From Sclerodactyla briareus (taxonomy: Eukaryota; Echinodermata; Holothuroidea; Dendrochirotida; Sclerodactylidae), in the NCBI GenBank assembly GCA_026419785.1, contig JAODTK010005909.1, positions 62,001-126,000 on the forward strand: a stretch of 64,000 nt of DNA, written 5' to 3'. The position numbers and the translations under genes were made by a program. This document shows positions 1 to 11,577 of the stretch, piece by piece; the stretch's first letter is position 1; each line of letters begins with the position of its first letter. The notes under the pieces are model-generated. The model had not been told where the DNA came from, ran no database searches, and worked only from the letters and a program-made list of their open reading frames with translations.

Positions 1-1167
1 TTAAACAACACGTCACGTGTATTTGGCCCGGATATTCGGAGAAGAACAATTCCTCAGCTGGGGTATTGGTGTGGGCTTGAATTACATATCTCCTACCTCG
101 TCCAGGGAAAGGCAGTTGCCAGTAGAAAATCGAAAGATCGTAGAACAGCTCCCCCCCCCCCCCCGTCCCTATTCAAGACAGGTTTTGTTCTTGTTTTATG
201 TGGATAGCTGCTCGTACTTGCGTAATTCCCTGCGTATACTTGTTGGGTGCCTGGGCGGTGTCTTGCGTTCTTACTGTGTTCTGCCAGTGCTGATGTCGGA
301 GGCAGTTTTGGCTGTGTGTTCTCTGAGCCGTGCTCCGAGGTTCTTTTGGACTCACTTATAAACGCTATGTCACAGTGTTGTTGAACGTTTAAACCTTTTT
401 CCATGCACCCCACAACACGTATGAACGTATCCATTTGAGAACATATGAAGTACAGTGTCAGATTTATCGGTAAAATGCTCGAAACGATTTTCACTGATGA
501 AGGGAACGCCGAGGTAGGCCGGATAGATCGCACGAGATTCATGGGCATGTGTCGTTTGAAAACGGGGATGATTTGATACTGAGTTGTGATTAAGATGTTT
601 ATGATATCGACGATGATGAATATATGACTGTAGTGATAATGATGAGAATGACAGTGATGATGATGGTGAAGTTATAAGGATGGTGAAGATATACCTCATC
701 GAGGTTGATGAGGATAAAACCTATGATGTGGGTTGATGGGTACAATGATGATGTTGATGATGGTATGATCATTGCCGATGATGATAAAATGATTACGATG
801 GTGATGATGAAGATAATGATGGTGACGGTGATGGTGATGGTGTGGTGGTAAGGGCCGTGTGATGATAGTACCATGAAGATACTTATGATGGATGAATGAC
901 GTACTATTTGCGCGATTGATGATGATGACGATTGCGGTTGTGATAGTGGTATAGTGGCGAGGATGATGGTTTGATGGAGTGGTGTTAGTAGTGATAATGA
1001 TTATGACGGTAATAATGACGGTGAATATGATAATGACGGTGTTGATGATGATGATCATGTTGGCGAGACGATGGATGATGATTGATGATGATGATTTTGA
1101 TGGTGTAGTGCAATCAGTTTAAAGAAGGCTGAATAAGAACCCACGAATAACTATATTTATTCTCCAG
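1..1167. other. Non-coding stretch upstream of scramblase exon
   Basis: No supported gene. A poly-C run lies near 151-165. Open frames here (up to about 150 codons) have no recognisable motif or convincing splice signals. The right part is a GAT-rich simple repeat listed separately. The preceding exon of the scramblase gene was not recognised in this interval and may lie outside the window. Confidence 0.5.
597..1112. repeat. GAT/GATGGT-rich imperfect trinucleotide repeat
   Basis: About 500 bp dominated by GATGAT, GATGGT and AATGAT units with many interruptions. It creates long histidine/isoleucine open frames on the minus strand that are repeat artefacts and should not be called as genes. 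Confidence 0.85.
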
Positions 1168-1301
1168 GAGGTGATTAGAGTTCGCCGTCCTTTCCAGTGC
1201 TGTGCTGGGTGCTGTTGGTGTATCAAGGATGACAACTGCTGTGCCTACCGGATTGCCGTCGAATCACCACCCGGCAACCCCATAGGCTACGTGTACCAGG
1301 G
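1168..1301 (+). CDS. Phospholipid scramblase internal exon
   Basis: Internal exon of a phospholipid scramblase (PLSCR/scramblase family), membrane proteins linked to calcium-dependent, bidirectional phospholipid movement. Seen: an acceptor (ttctccag) at 1160-1167, an open exon read in frame 1 from EVIRVRRPFQ, and a donor (gtgagt) at 1302; the exon ends in phase 2. Two family hallmarks are present: a cysteine cluster (CCAGCCWC, then NCC), equivalent to the palmitoylated cysteine-rich patch of vertebrate PLSCR1, followed by SPPGNPIGYV, matching the conserved PPG..IGYV block. The exon has no frameshift, unlike the CHST and CPLANE2 exons downstream. The neighbouring exons (upstream proline-rich/early barrel, and the downstream part beginning at the conserved W.P.F.I block) were not found. 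It could be a complete gene with far-flung exons or an isolated fragment. Confidence 0.85.
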
Positions 1302-1747
1302 GTGAGTCCTTCAACGAGTGTCTTTAACTTTCAATGCACAGATAACACACCAGCACCATAACCTTTTCCGACATTTCAGCTTCATTATGTTTTGATGAAA
1401 AACAAAATTCGGGGTTAATGTCCAGTGATCCGATACATCTCTTTGGTCGGGACATAGAGACGTCAAACCCTAAGGATACAACAGCTACATTCACCTTTCG
1501 CTCTGCGTTGAGCATATCCTGTCTTCTTTCCCGCTGCAGAAATATGTGTGTTAGTACGTCATGCCCGAAAGTCAAGCTGCGCTCCCGTATTCGACCTGAG
1601 AATCCAATGCTACTGGAAGAGAGAAGTCAGAAGCCTGTGCTTTGATCACAACTTTGGAGCAACTAATTTCTGAGCCTACTCGTGTACCTGGCCGCGATCG
1701 TTACCGCGCTCACATGCAACCTGTTTTTCACTTCACCCCCTCCCCCC

Positions 1748-1809
1748 ACCACACACACACACACACACACGCACACACACGCACACACACGCACACACAC
1801 ACACACACA
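1748..1809. repeat. (CA)n microsatellite
   Basis: Uninterrupted CA dinucleotides with a few CG steps, preceded by a pyrimidine/C-rich run. Open frames across it are artefacts. Confidence 0.95.
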
Positions 1810-1917
1810 TTATCAGACACGATGCGTTTACGCGACTCTACAAAGCCTTAGCTTGAGTTTTGTTTCCCATGTTTGGGGAGGCGCCTCTCGACAATAAGCC
1901 GTTCCATAGTTGCAGTA

Positions 1918-2572
1918 TAATGATATGATAATGATAGGATAATGATATGATAATGATATGATAATGATATGATAATGATAGATAATGATATGAAATGATA
2001 TGATAATGATATGATACTGATATGATAATGATATGATAATGATATGATAATGATATGATATGATATGATAATGATATGATATGATATGATAATGATATGA
2101 GAATGATATGATAATGATAGATAATGATATGATATGATATGATAATGATATGATATGATAATGATTGATAATGATATGATATGATATGATATGATATGAT
2201 AATGATATGATAATGAATATGATAATGATATGCTAATGATATGATATGATATGATATGATAATGATTGATAATGATATGATAATGATATGCTAATGATAT
2301 GATATGATATGATATGATAATGAATGATAATGATATGATAATGATATGATAAGATATGATAATGATAGATAATGATATGATATGATATGATAATGATATG
2401 ATATGATATGATAATGATATGATATGATATGATAATGATTATGATAATGATATGATAATGATAGGATATAGGGATATGATAATGATATGATAATGAATGA
2501 TAATGATATGATAATGATATGAAATGATATGATATGATATGATAATGATTGATAATGATATGATAATGATAT
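1918..2572. repeat. ATGAT/AATGAT short satellite array
   Basis: About 655 bp made almost wholly of two building blocks, the pentamer ATGAT and the hexamer AATGAT, alternating irregularly (ATGAT-ATGAT-AATGAT and similar). Rare interruptions are AGGAT, CTAATG and GAATGAT. The minus-strand frames rich in Ser-Tyr-His-Ile are products of the repeat. Confidence 0.95.
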
Positions 2573-2949
2573 GGGGACAATGGTCAGTCGGGTAGTAATT
2601 AAACAGAATGCACGCACACGCAGGCCAAACAGTAGGCAGGGGGATCTTTCGAAACTCCTCTGACGAAAACTACATATCATACCAACACGAAACTAAATTT
2701 CCCCCCGTACAATAACATACTAAAACATGGGGGGGGGGGGATGAATTGGTTTCGTTTTCGAAGAGTTGTCACAGTTTAAAAATGAGCCATAATGATATAG
2801 CAATGGCAAAAATCTCGTCCATACCCGACTACTGCCGAGCTGTGAGCATGGGCACTTGAAACCGTGAACAGGCTCATTACTGTTGGTATCCTTGATAAGA
2901 TCCAGTCTAATGCCACATAGGACTCATCGGAGATGTTTCCCTCACTGCT

Positions 2950-3190
2950 ACACTCCAAGCACCGTAGATGTGATGTTGCTCTTTCTCTTTTCTACCCCTG
3001 TCTTTTGGGCACTGCTCCCTAGAGGTAAAATCTATCATGCCGTCACTCTTCCGCCATGCAGTTCGTGTGATTCGTTCTTCCTGCAGCGTGCACTACTATA
3101 CTTTGCATCCCTGCAGCCCATACTGCCATTCACTCATTATTCTCTTTCAGTTGTTGGAATCTCTCGCCGTTAGAAGGTCCTGTTTTCTTC
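2950..3190 (+). mobile_element. LINE reverse-transcriptase C-terminal remnant
   Basis: From 2953 one frame reads HRRCDVALSLFYPCLLGTAP, matching the 'RRDVASLSLFYRY..G.CP' region found downstream of the reverse-transcriptase core in many non-LTR retrotransposons. The following sequence has scattered similarity to the usual 'R...SF.PRT..LWNSLP' tail, with stops and frame changes. A decayed 3' fragment; family not assigned. Confidence 0.5.
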
Positions 3191-3702
3191 TGTTTTCCAT
3201 TCTTCTTCAATCTCCACTTTTTCCATGATGCCTGGGGCCTTGTTTAGGTTTGTTTTCGCACTTCGTTTCTCGTAGAAGGAGATGAGTGGAATAGAACATT
3301 TTACAACCCCATTTTGCTGCTATCGTACGGTATGAGTCAAAATTAACCGATGTCACCAATACATGATATTTACATGTATCGAAAATCAATGCCCGAAACG
3401 AATTCCAATGAATGCCGGGAGGTCCATGGCATGACAACACCAATCCTAAACAAACCCTGAAGATCCCTCAGCATATCATGTAAAGACCTAGCGTAGTGTA
3501 TATGGCGAGTTAAGAACCAACCCTCTAAAATCGGTTGCCAGGTCATTCTCGTTGAACAAAACAGTGGTATTGATGAGTAATCCTATCTAGCAACTCTCCC
3601 CCTCTTCATCCCTCGGTGGAGTATATCAAATAAAATATCTTACTCCTCATGATTATCCGCTCGCTCTAGGTTCTTGGTGGAAGCCCAAGTAGCTGTCCAA
3701 GG

Positions 3703-3795
3703 ATGAAGGCAGCAATGAGGGGTCTTGTCCATTGGTTGTCCTTGGTTGCCCTGTCAGTATTTCTGCGGATTGCACAATGTGACTTCAACTTCCGG
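3703..3795 (+). CDS. Start exon of unrecognised secreted or membrane protein
   Basis: Candidate first coding exon. The ATG at 3703 opens 31 codons ending exactly at a donor (gtaagc) at 3796, phase 0. The peptide starts MKAAMRG, then a hydrophobic core (LVHWLSLVALSVFLRIA) and QC, the form of a cleavable signal peptide; a signal anchor is the alternative. It joins in phase 0 to the exon at 5846, giving a mature start DFNFR then FFDSSG. I do not recognise the family. It lies about 2.4 kb after the scramblase exon and 16.6 kb before the sulfotransferase anchor exon. Because the sulfotransferase has its own membrane anchor, I treat this as a separate gene. The signal-peptide shape, start codon and consensus donor support it; there is no homology support. 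Confidence 0.55.
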
Positions 3796-5845
3796 GTAAG
3801 CAAACAAATCTGCTCAACGCGGTATGCGATCCTCGACGGCCTTCAACCCGCGACTGTAAGGTTTTGAACGAGTTCGAGAAATTTAGTCGGTATCCAAAAG
3901 GGCACGCCCTTACTCCCTTAATCAATTAAGATGCTTTGAGGTTGCTTGGACAATTTCCCCCAAGAAAACGTTTGCCCCAGCTGTTAACTGTGGTAATTTA
4001 CCTAGTTAGAATGTCTATATAATGAGAGAGTTCACAATTAGGTGAAACAAATCATGCAAGATCCAACACAACCATTGATTGAAAACTATGTCATACAAAA
4101 CCGCTCTGGATTGCGTTTAGGCCCGCCTCGTGCCCTTAGGGCACGCTTACACAGTAATCTTTGTGGTCCCCTACTTTTTTTCATCATTTTATATTCCCCG
4201 TGAGAATATCAATTGTAGAACTTTTTGACGATTTACGTAGTACATGTTTGAATCGTTCTTGTATATGTATCACTTATAATGCGACTATCGTTATGTATGT
4301 TTATGCGTTACGACCCGTGTAAGACCAATTTATTCTCCGTCTAGCTGCTACCATCCGCCTCGTTGATCCTTTTTTCAGAGCGCCAAAAAAAAAATAGAAC
4401 AAAGAAAAAAAAAGAAATAGAAAAAAAAAAAAAAGAAAGACCTAACGAAAATATTATTTTCCAAATTTATATTATTTTCATAAATATTTTCTTAGACTTT
4501 GGCATACCATATACTGCCTTTCCCTAGCATTAACTGAACGAAAGCTTTCCAATTGCCTTATATTGAGTTATAATGGAATGATGCAGTATTCGCTTATTCC
4601 TAAGAGATGAAGTGGGGGAGGTCTTATAATCCTCGTTTCCAGTGGATCTTCAGTTGTATGGGCGACATAGATTCCATAACAACTGCACATGGGAGGGTTC
4701 GATACTTCACATGGAAAAGTTATTAGTCAGATGACAGGAATTGGGTCATGACTTCACCTTGACTAATTATATGGGTCAATTTTGATCTAAACTGGTCAAT
4801 TCCCATTCCACAATTTGATTCAAATCTTGAGGCGGAAAATGGTTTGGTTCCCCTGACCATTTTAGAGACTAGAACACAAAGCATTTCCTGTATTCCTCAT
4901 GATGAGAATAGTTTTGGCCTGAGAATTACGGAGAGTTTGCGGTGAAAATGCCACAACACATAACTACAAATTAGACCAAAACCCTGCAACTGCACTTGGC
5001 AAATGTGTTCACGTACAAACCAATTCACCATTTTCTTAACTTATAATAACTTGCTCATTGGGTAAAGTTTACACAAACTAGGTCCAACCTAACTAAACCA
5101 GGGTAAAATTGTTACCCAGTCACAAATTGGCTTGGCTTTCCGATCCTGACCCCAGTCTGGGTCAATTTGATCCGGGGGGTTTTTTTAAATCATCGTGCGT
5201 GCGCGACCAATCACATCGTACTCGGTATTCGCCAAATCTGTTTGTAATAATGGGGCTAAAATAATTTGAGTTCATCATGTTACAAATTACTCACGTAAAC
5301 GCCGCATAGTTGGTATTTTGTTTCAACATGTGTAAAGGGTAAAACCATTCCACATGTAGTCTAAAGAGAGGTCTGGTGTATACTGTTTTAGAGTGTAGGC
5401 GATTTGTTTGCTCAAAATCCACAATGACCATATTTTTTGCATGAACATTGTGGTTTATGACCAATTTTCCCAGTGTTTTTTTTCTTTTCTTGTGTGTTGA
5501 TACTAAAAAAATAAATTTCGAAGGAAAGCACTACCGTGGTAGCTGGTTATGGGTTGCCAGACGGACACCGCATTGAAGCCAATTCCGTCCTTGTTCGGGA
5601 CCATACTCGAACAGTCTTACTTATTCCCGTCCCCTCCACTCCACATGCCTATCGATATCTCATATATGCGTATATCAGTATAAACTCCTGTTATTGACTA
5701 TGTAAATATAATGCATGTTTTATGCTTGATTAGTTGATTGGTGTCAAATAACCTAAACTTGAAACTTAATAACATAAGTAAGTATACGCTTCACTCCCAC
5801 TTTGAAACACCGATTTATCAAATAACTTGATCAATTTTTATTCAG
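3796..5845. other. Intron of the 3.7-kb gene
   Basis: About 2 kb, AT-rich, with A-rich tracts near 4387-4440. The block around 5200-5275 recurs at about 75% identity at 6300-6380 (shared TCGTACTCG, then GCCAA and ATTTGAG/ATTGAG words), suggesting a dispersed or duplicated repeat. No coding segment seen. Confidence 0.4.
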
Positions 5846-5948
5846 TTCTTTGACAGCAGCGGTGTGGAAGTAGGTAAGGGCTCTAAGGTCTGGAACGGGT
5901 GCGTCACGAATGCTGTCACCAAGGCAGATACGTTTTCAGTAATCTCGT
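5846..5948 (+). CDS. Second exon of the unrecognised secreted/membrane protein
   Basis: Acceptor with a T-rich tract (tttttattcag) ends at 5845 and a consensus donor gtaagt starts at 5949. The 103-nt exon is open in phase 0 from the preceding start exon and ends in phase 1. It encodes FFDSSGVEVGKGSKVWNGC followed by VTNAVTKADTFSVIS, a soluble Ser/Thr/Val-rich segment with one cysteine, suggestive of a beta-rich extracellular domain. No family is recognised. If the exon at 14703 belongs to the same gene, the phase does not fit without one indel. Confidence 0.55.
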
Positions 5949-8900
5949 GTAAGTATCTTTTCCAACATGCTTGTAACGTTGGGCATATCTAAAAAATGTA
6001 TGGCATATTAGTTCACCTCCAATAACAGTTGGTGCAATATGCGGTTCTTACCGCCATAGTCGGATTCAGGACCATGTTAACGACTGGTGCAGGTACGCCA
6101 ACCAATCGATATGAGGAGGTAGTTGTATGCCCTCGTGGTGACTAAGATAAGGCATATTCTTCTTTTTCCTTTGGGGGTGGCATCTATAATAAAGGATGAA
6201 CTTTAAATGACCTGAAGTGTAAAGTGAAAAATGTTATTTATATCTGAACTTTCATTTGAAATAACCGTGAAAACATGAACACATCGTATGTCTTACGCGA
6301 ATTCTTATTTGTAATTTCGTACTCGATATTTGCCAACCTATCTGCAATAGTGGTCCATAATTAATTGAGTAACGTTGGTTAAACCACATCAAATAACCGG
6401 ATTGCCGAACATTGCCGGGAGAAAGTCGTGGCCGTTCTGTTTAAATCCGTCACCCCTCCTGACTTCAAACTAATATCCGGTGCGGCCTCCATTATCCATG
6501 TTATAAATCCTCCGTTTTGCACACATTTCTTATCTTCTTTTCTTTCTTCTCCTCTTTTTCTCTCTAGTTCCCAGAGACAGGATGTCAACAAAAAGGCGAT
6601 CCTAATCGGAGCTACATTCTGATCGTAATAATACGTAGTAAACGTTTTTCCTTCCTTCCTTGCTTTTTTCATTGAGAAACGGTGACATTTTGAATGGCCC
6701 TGTTGATGAAAATGGCATGTTTGTGGTTTGCCTCTTCCAACCCCTGTCATCTGGCATATGTTGGTCGATTGGAGAGTGAGCGGGAATTTGTGGATATAAT
6801 TGGAACCACTATGTATGGTCAAATAAACATGACCAGCATAATATGCGAGGAAAAACCACATTTCAATTTGATTGGACAGGGATTGGGGCCATCTTGCTGG
6901 GCTCGGGGTAATTTTACCTCCCCGCCAGGAAGCTTTGGGTTAGTGTTACTCAGATTTGGGTTAGGGGAGAAGTGAAACTATTTCGTGACAAATTTGACTC
7001 ATAGAGTTAGACTTAAATTAGACCCGGATAGTCACAAACTTGACCCAGTGGAATCGGTTCGACCCATCCTGGCCAATTCTAGTAAAAATACCGATTAAGA
7101 GTATCATGACGACTCTAACTTTAACAATGAATTGATGGTCAGACTACTCCTTTTCTAATTCATTCCATTTGCAATGTCTCCTAGCTACAGGTAGTACCAG
7201 ACGAAACAGTGCACTCAGGGTGGCAATGAACTATAACCTATAATGTTGGGGAATGATATAAGCGCAATACGATATGAATACCACTCTAACGAATATTCAT
7301 CACTTTTGTTCACCAATAAATGCACTCTTCAGAAAGATGGATTTCCATAATGACTAATAGCCTACAATCATTCTGGTGAAAATGAAAACGAACTTGTTTG
7401 TTCTTATGAGGAGATTCTATACAAAAATATTCAATTTCAAACTAGGTTGCGGTTTCAGTGTACCCTAATAAGGCTAACTGTGAAATGACAGTCGCGTACC
7501 GAGAGATTTGTCTTGGCTAGGTCGTAACCCAAGATGACTGTGCGCCCTCATTCATGGGCCTCACCCTCCTTATTGGCAAATAAGTTTACAATTCTTAATC
7601 CCTAGGCACATGCTGCTGCAATATTTTGCTAATAAACCTGCAAAACCTGTACTGAGAGCTGCAAAAAAACTAAGTTTTTCTGTTAAGGAAGTATCGATCA
7701 CTGGGGTCATGGGGTTCTGACCCCCCCCCCCCCCGTGTGGTACCCCCTGTAATGAGGTGGCTTGGTCAACATAGGCCTACTCTACAGAATGAAAATATCC
7801 CATATCGCATTTAGATTTTACTCGTTTTTTCACCCAGGAATTCATGTACCTTTCCGAATCGATGACAATAAGAGCTAAGCCATCTGGACTGGAACTGACG
7901 GTATTAGAAGCCCACCTCTCAAAGCGACTGTCAGATGAAGTCTAAATGTATGGTCTATATATGGAATGATTAAAGAGTGACGCTATATAGCAACCAAACG
8001 TTACAATCGATCGAGAAGTTGCAGGAAACAACAATCCCCTTAAAGTCGCCAGGACTTTGGAAATGGAGGACAGTGGATTTTTGTAGAGACCCCCCAAAGA
8101 GTTTTCCAAAGTCACTCAACAACCTTATTTTATGAATTGGAAGATATTTTTTTATTATTTAGATTGGTTTTGGATTTGAGACCGATGTACGCTTCTGAAC
8201 AGCGCGTAGATATTGGCCACTTCCAAATTATCACTTCTAAAACCTTTTTAAGTGATTGACGCTGTGTCAAATTCCTAAGCGTAAGGCGAGTTCAATTGGT
8301 TTAAACTCATAGGCGTCAAGCCGAGCAGAATAGAACAAGTTCTTATCTCTCAACCAGGGGGGGGGTCAACGTATTAAATATATCACTATAGTGCACACGA
8401 AATCAAACACAGTTGTTGTTCTGTTGATATAAAACCCAAAACATAACTTTTCGAGCTCCTTGACATTATTTGCAAGGTTTGTGTAGCCGAACTTGTCTAT
8501 GGGACAAACGTTGCATTGCTATATGTTGTACAGAATGCTATTATAGCGCACATGATCGATTTTACGATAAAAGAACCAAAACGAGAATGAAACGGTCTTA
8601 TTTTAACTTTTAACAACTCGACGCATGGAGGATTGGAATTGTTTAATCGTATTTTTTCATGAAACTTTCTGTCGCGAAAATACATAATAGTAGTATATTG
8701 TTCAGATGTCATTTTACAACAATTTCCCGGAATGAGATATCAATTTATAAACCGTGTATGTACTGTACATGTGCCACTAATTATTTGCAACAAATATTTA
8801 TTATATTAAGTCATGGCATTCGAGTGATTTTATTACAAATGTACATGTCAAACAACGAGTTCTGTGAGTCCCCGTAATTTTTTTCGAAACAGAAAATCCA

Positions 8901-10189
8901 AATCACAACAACAGTCGGCTACCGCAAAATCTGAAGAAGAACTGCCGCGGAGTTTGTTATTGGTCTTGCTCGCCCGTCTGTGTACAGACAAGAATCCTTT
9001 TGTTTTAAATGTATCGCAATGTTCACTTGTGTGCGCTACGAGCACAGATTCCTGCAAGTTTAAGACGTTTAAATCGAGCTAACAAGAATGAATTCAGTAT
9101 GAACGTATAACAGTATGAGGGATCCTGTTTTTTACACTGTTTTTTATTCTTTTCCGTTATCTACATACAGCTGTTCCAGACATACCTAAGAACAGAACAA
9201 TTATGAAGGCACGTAGTGATCATATAGATGCGACTCTGTCAACGAATTTCGCAAGATTATTATATCACTCGCTTCAATTTTTAAACGCTAAGATATTACT
9301 TCTTTTTTTCGTCCACTGACGCGGAATCATTTTCTCAGGGGCGTATTTTGGTTGGGAAGTAATCAACATGTTAAGCACATCGTGACACATTCGCTTATGG
9401 AGATTTTTGTTTTCATAACATATATCGTTCGCTAATAATGAAAATTATAACACTAATCTGACCTCAACTTGTGTCACAACATCTCCCGAGCTATCCTGTC
9501 ATGACTGTACGAAATTACGCGATTTCTCTTCGTCAGCAAACCTTATCTCTGTTCGTATCGGGTGGTGGGATCCAGGCTGTTAGAGCACTACCCACAGTGT
9601 ACAACTGGAATACAAATGGAAAAAGTTCTGTAATCACACTAAAATTCAATGAGATATGAGCTAGTTCATCTTGTGGCGTCTGTCCCTGTGTGACGCTGAT
9701 TCGTGTCCGTCACATTTGGCATGCTGGTTCATAACTCCAGCTTCGGCAGAACATATCGTCCTTTGGAGGCCGTATGGACTCAGCCTCGGATTTACCGTAC
9801 CCATATTCCTTGAGCGGTACCCGGTCCCTAAGTCCCACAAAGCATGAATTGACGATTTAGTTTTATTTAGTGAAAATGGTCAGGAAGGACAAAATCCTCA
9901 TGGAGACCCCCTGTAGCCACAACATCCCAAAAGAGAATAATGACCCCGATGCCTAAAGAATCGAGCACAGTTTCTTTAAACTAAATCAAGACTGTTCACC
10001 CCATTCACACTCTTAGACAAGAACAATATCTTCATGAAGGCTATTCCACTAATTAATAATAACTCTTCTGCGCCCAAAAAAAATCCGAATGTCCAATCTA
10101 CAGCTTTACCAAGAAGCTTGAGCAATGACCCCCCTTGGTGGCAATTTTGGGAAACTCAAAGAATTGATGGAAGGAAAGGCATCGAATCC
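5949..10189. other. Long non-coding stretch
   Basis: No supported exon. Holds the second copy of a block also seen at 5200-5275 (6300-6380), a poly-C run near 7721-7735 and AT-rich sequence. A 160-codon minus frame at 6379-6861 shows no motif, no start context and no splice signals and is left out. Confidence 0.45.
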
Positions 10190-10420
10190 ATGAGAAATTA
10201 AACCTAAAAAACAAATCACCTAGAATTCGTCCCAGCGCTATCGAAGTTAGACCGAGACGCCCTAATCTTTCCTCGTAAGTAAATCTAAGACAGTGAATTA
10301 CTTTAGTGGCCCTCCGCAGGCTCCGCTGAACGTATTCATTACCGGTCTTTCGAGGATAAGAATTCCATCTTGAACAGAATACTCTGCATGAGTGAGGTCT
10401 TACCAGCTGCCCGAACAGCC
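10190..10420 (-). mobile_element. LINE (CR1/L2-type) reverse-transcriptase C-terminal fragment
   Basis: One continuous minus frame runs from about 10420 to 10190. It starts LFGQLVRPHS (compare the L..LVRP.LEY motif of LINE polymerases), continues WNSYPRKTGNEYVQRSLRR, then ATKVIHCLRFTYEERLGRLG and LTSIALGRILGDLFFRF. This is the 'VQRRATK.I..LR.L.YEERL..LGLT.LE.RR.RGDLIEVFKI' block of CR1/L2/Rex-like elements. The active-site part is missing; a 5'-truncated copy. Confidence 0.85.
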
Positions 10421-11577
10421 TGACAACATAATATAAATATGCAAACGGCCTCGTCCTACAGGTGGGCGACTACCTTGGCCTGCACCCCACTATAACAAGT
10501 GAACTACATCCCTCCCCCATACTTAACTTGGCGTAGCGATAATACCCGCCCGCCCCCCCCCCCTCCCACTCTATTTATAGTGCATATATCCCTAATGTAA
10601 CTATTAGTGGAGTGTATCTAGGGTTATCAGTCAGGGGGGAAGTGTCGTTTTTTTCCGATGACCACCAGATTTCGGTAAAACACTTCTGCTATCTTCTACC
10701 TGTATAACTATCGTCTATCTATCTATTATTCCGGTACATTTAACCAGTCCCCCCATGTTTTTGGGTTTATCGTGCTTGATTGCACAGTTTTCGAAGCGGT
10801 TGATTATTTTCCTTTAAAGCATTAAAACTGTTAGCTTCAAGTGCCTTGGTTATTGAAGCCAAATATGCCCAGCTTCGCCCCTTAGCATCCATACACTCGC
10901 TCTATGACAGTATAGGAACTGTGATAGTGTTCGTGGTAACAGGGTAACAGTGGAGTAGCTGGGGATTCGTTGAAGCAGCAATACTGGGAGGAGGGAGGCT
11001 ATACTCTGCGGGCCCTGCGGGCGCATTTTGTGAATTTTTTCCCACATTTTAATAATGACCTTACATTTCGCACAAAATTGTCGCAAGGTTGCAGTTGGGA
11101 CACGGCGGTTGTTTTAATCAAGGCGCGCCCCTGTTTTCCATCCCATTAGATCCCATGGGTGTGGAACACGTTTGCACAACTCTAAATCGACACCTCTAAG
11201 AGCCAACCCCCCTCTCCTCTCCTTAACATGGGCAAAGGGTGGAGTCGCGGGAAGGTGGGGTAAGTTGTGAAAAACTGGTGGAAGACGACAGCGTTCGAAG
11301 TACGGAAATACATGTGACATTATCGCGGAGATGGGAAAGTTTCTCAATTTTTTTACGATGGCACCGGTACTCGAAAAATGTGCAACAACATTTCCCGTAC
11401 ATTCATTGTTGTGTTGTCCATTCATTCCATTTCCCGAACTGCCAAACAAATTGGCCTACCCTTTCCTTATTTTGGGGCAAGAAAAAAACCTCCTCTAATT
11501 GGAAAGTTTCCAATAAGCCCAAAACGATCAGGAGCCACAGTAGACATGAAATCTTAATATTATTAGTAGTATTATTA
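10421..11577. other. Non-coding stretch
   Basis: Contains C-rich runs at about 10549-10565 and no supported gene. A plus frame of 252 codons beginning at 11239 crosses into the inverted-repeat element that follows and carries no recognisable domain. Confidence 0.4.

Larger units (their letters stand above)
1302..3702. other. Intronic/intergenic stretch
   Basis: Contains a CA repeat, a 655-bp ATGAT-type array and the 3' end of a LINE, each listed separately. A G run lies near 2729-2741. No further scramblase exon was recognised. Confidence 0.5.

Noticed and set aside
599..1058. His/Ile-rich minus frames
   Set aside because: Translation of GAT-type simple repeats.
1918..2572. CRISPR-like array
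   Set aside because: Units are 5-6 bp without unique spacers; a eukaryotic microsatellite.
2233..2680. Ser-Tyr-His-rich minus frames
   Set aside because: Translation of the ATGAT/AATGAT satellite.
6379..6861. 160-codon minus-strand frame
   Set aside because: No motif or splice signals; lies in a repeat-containing non-coding stretch.
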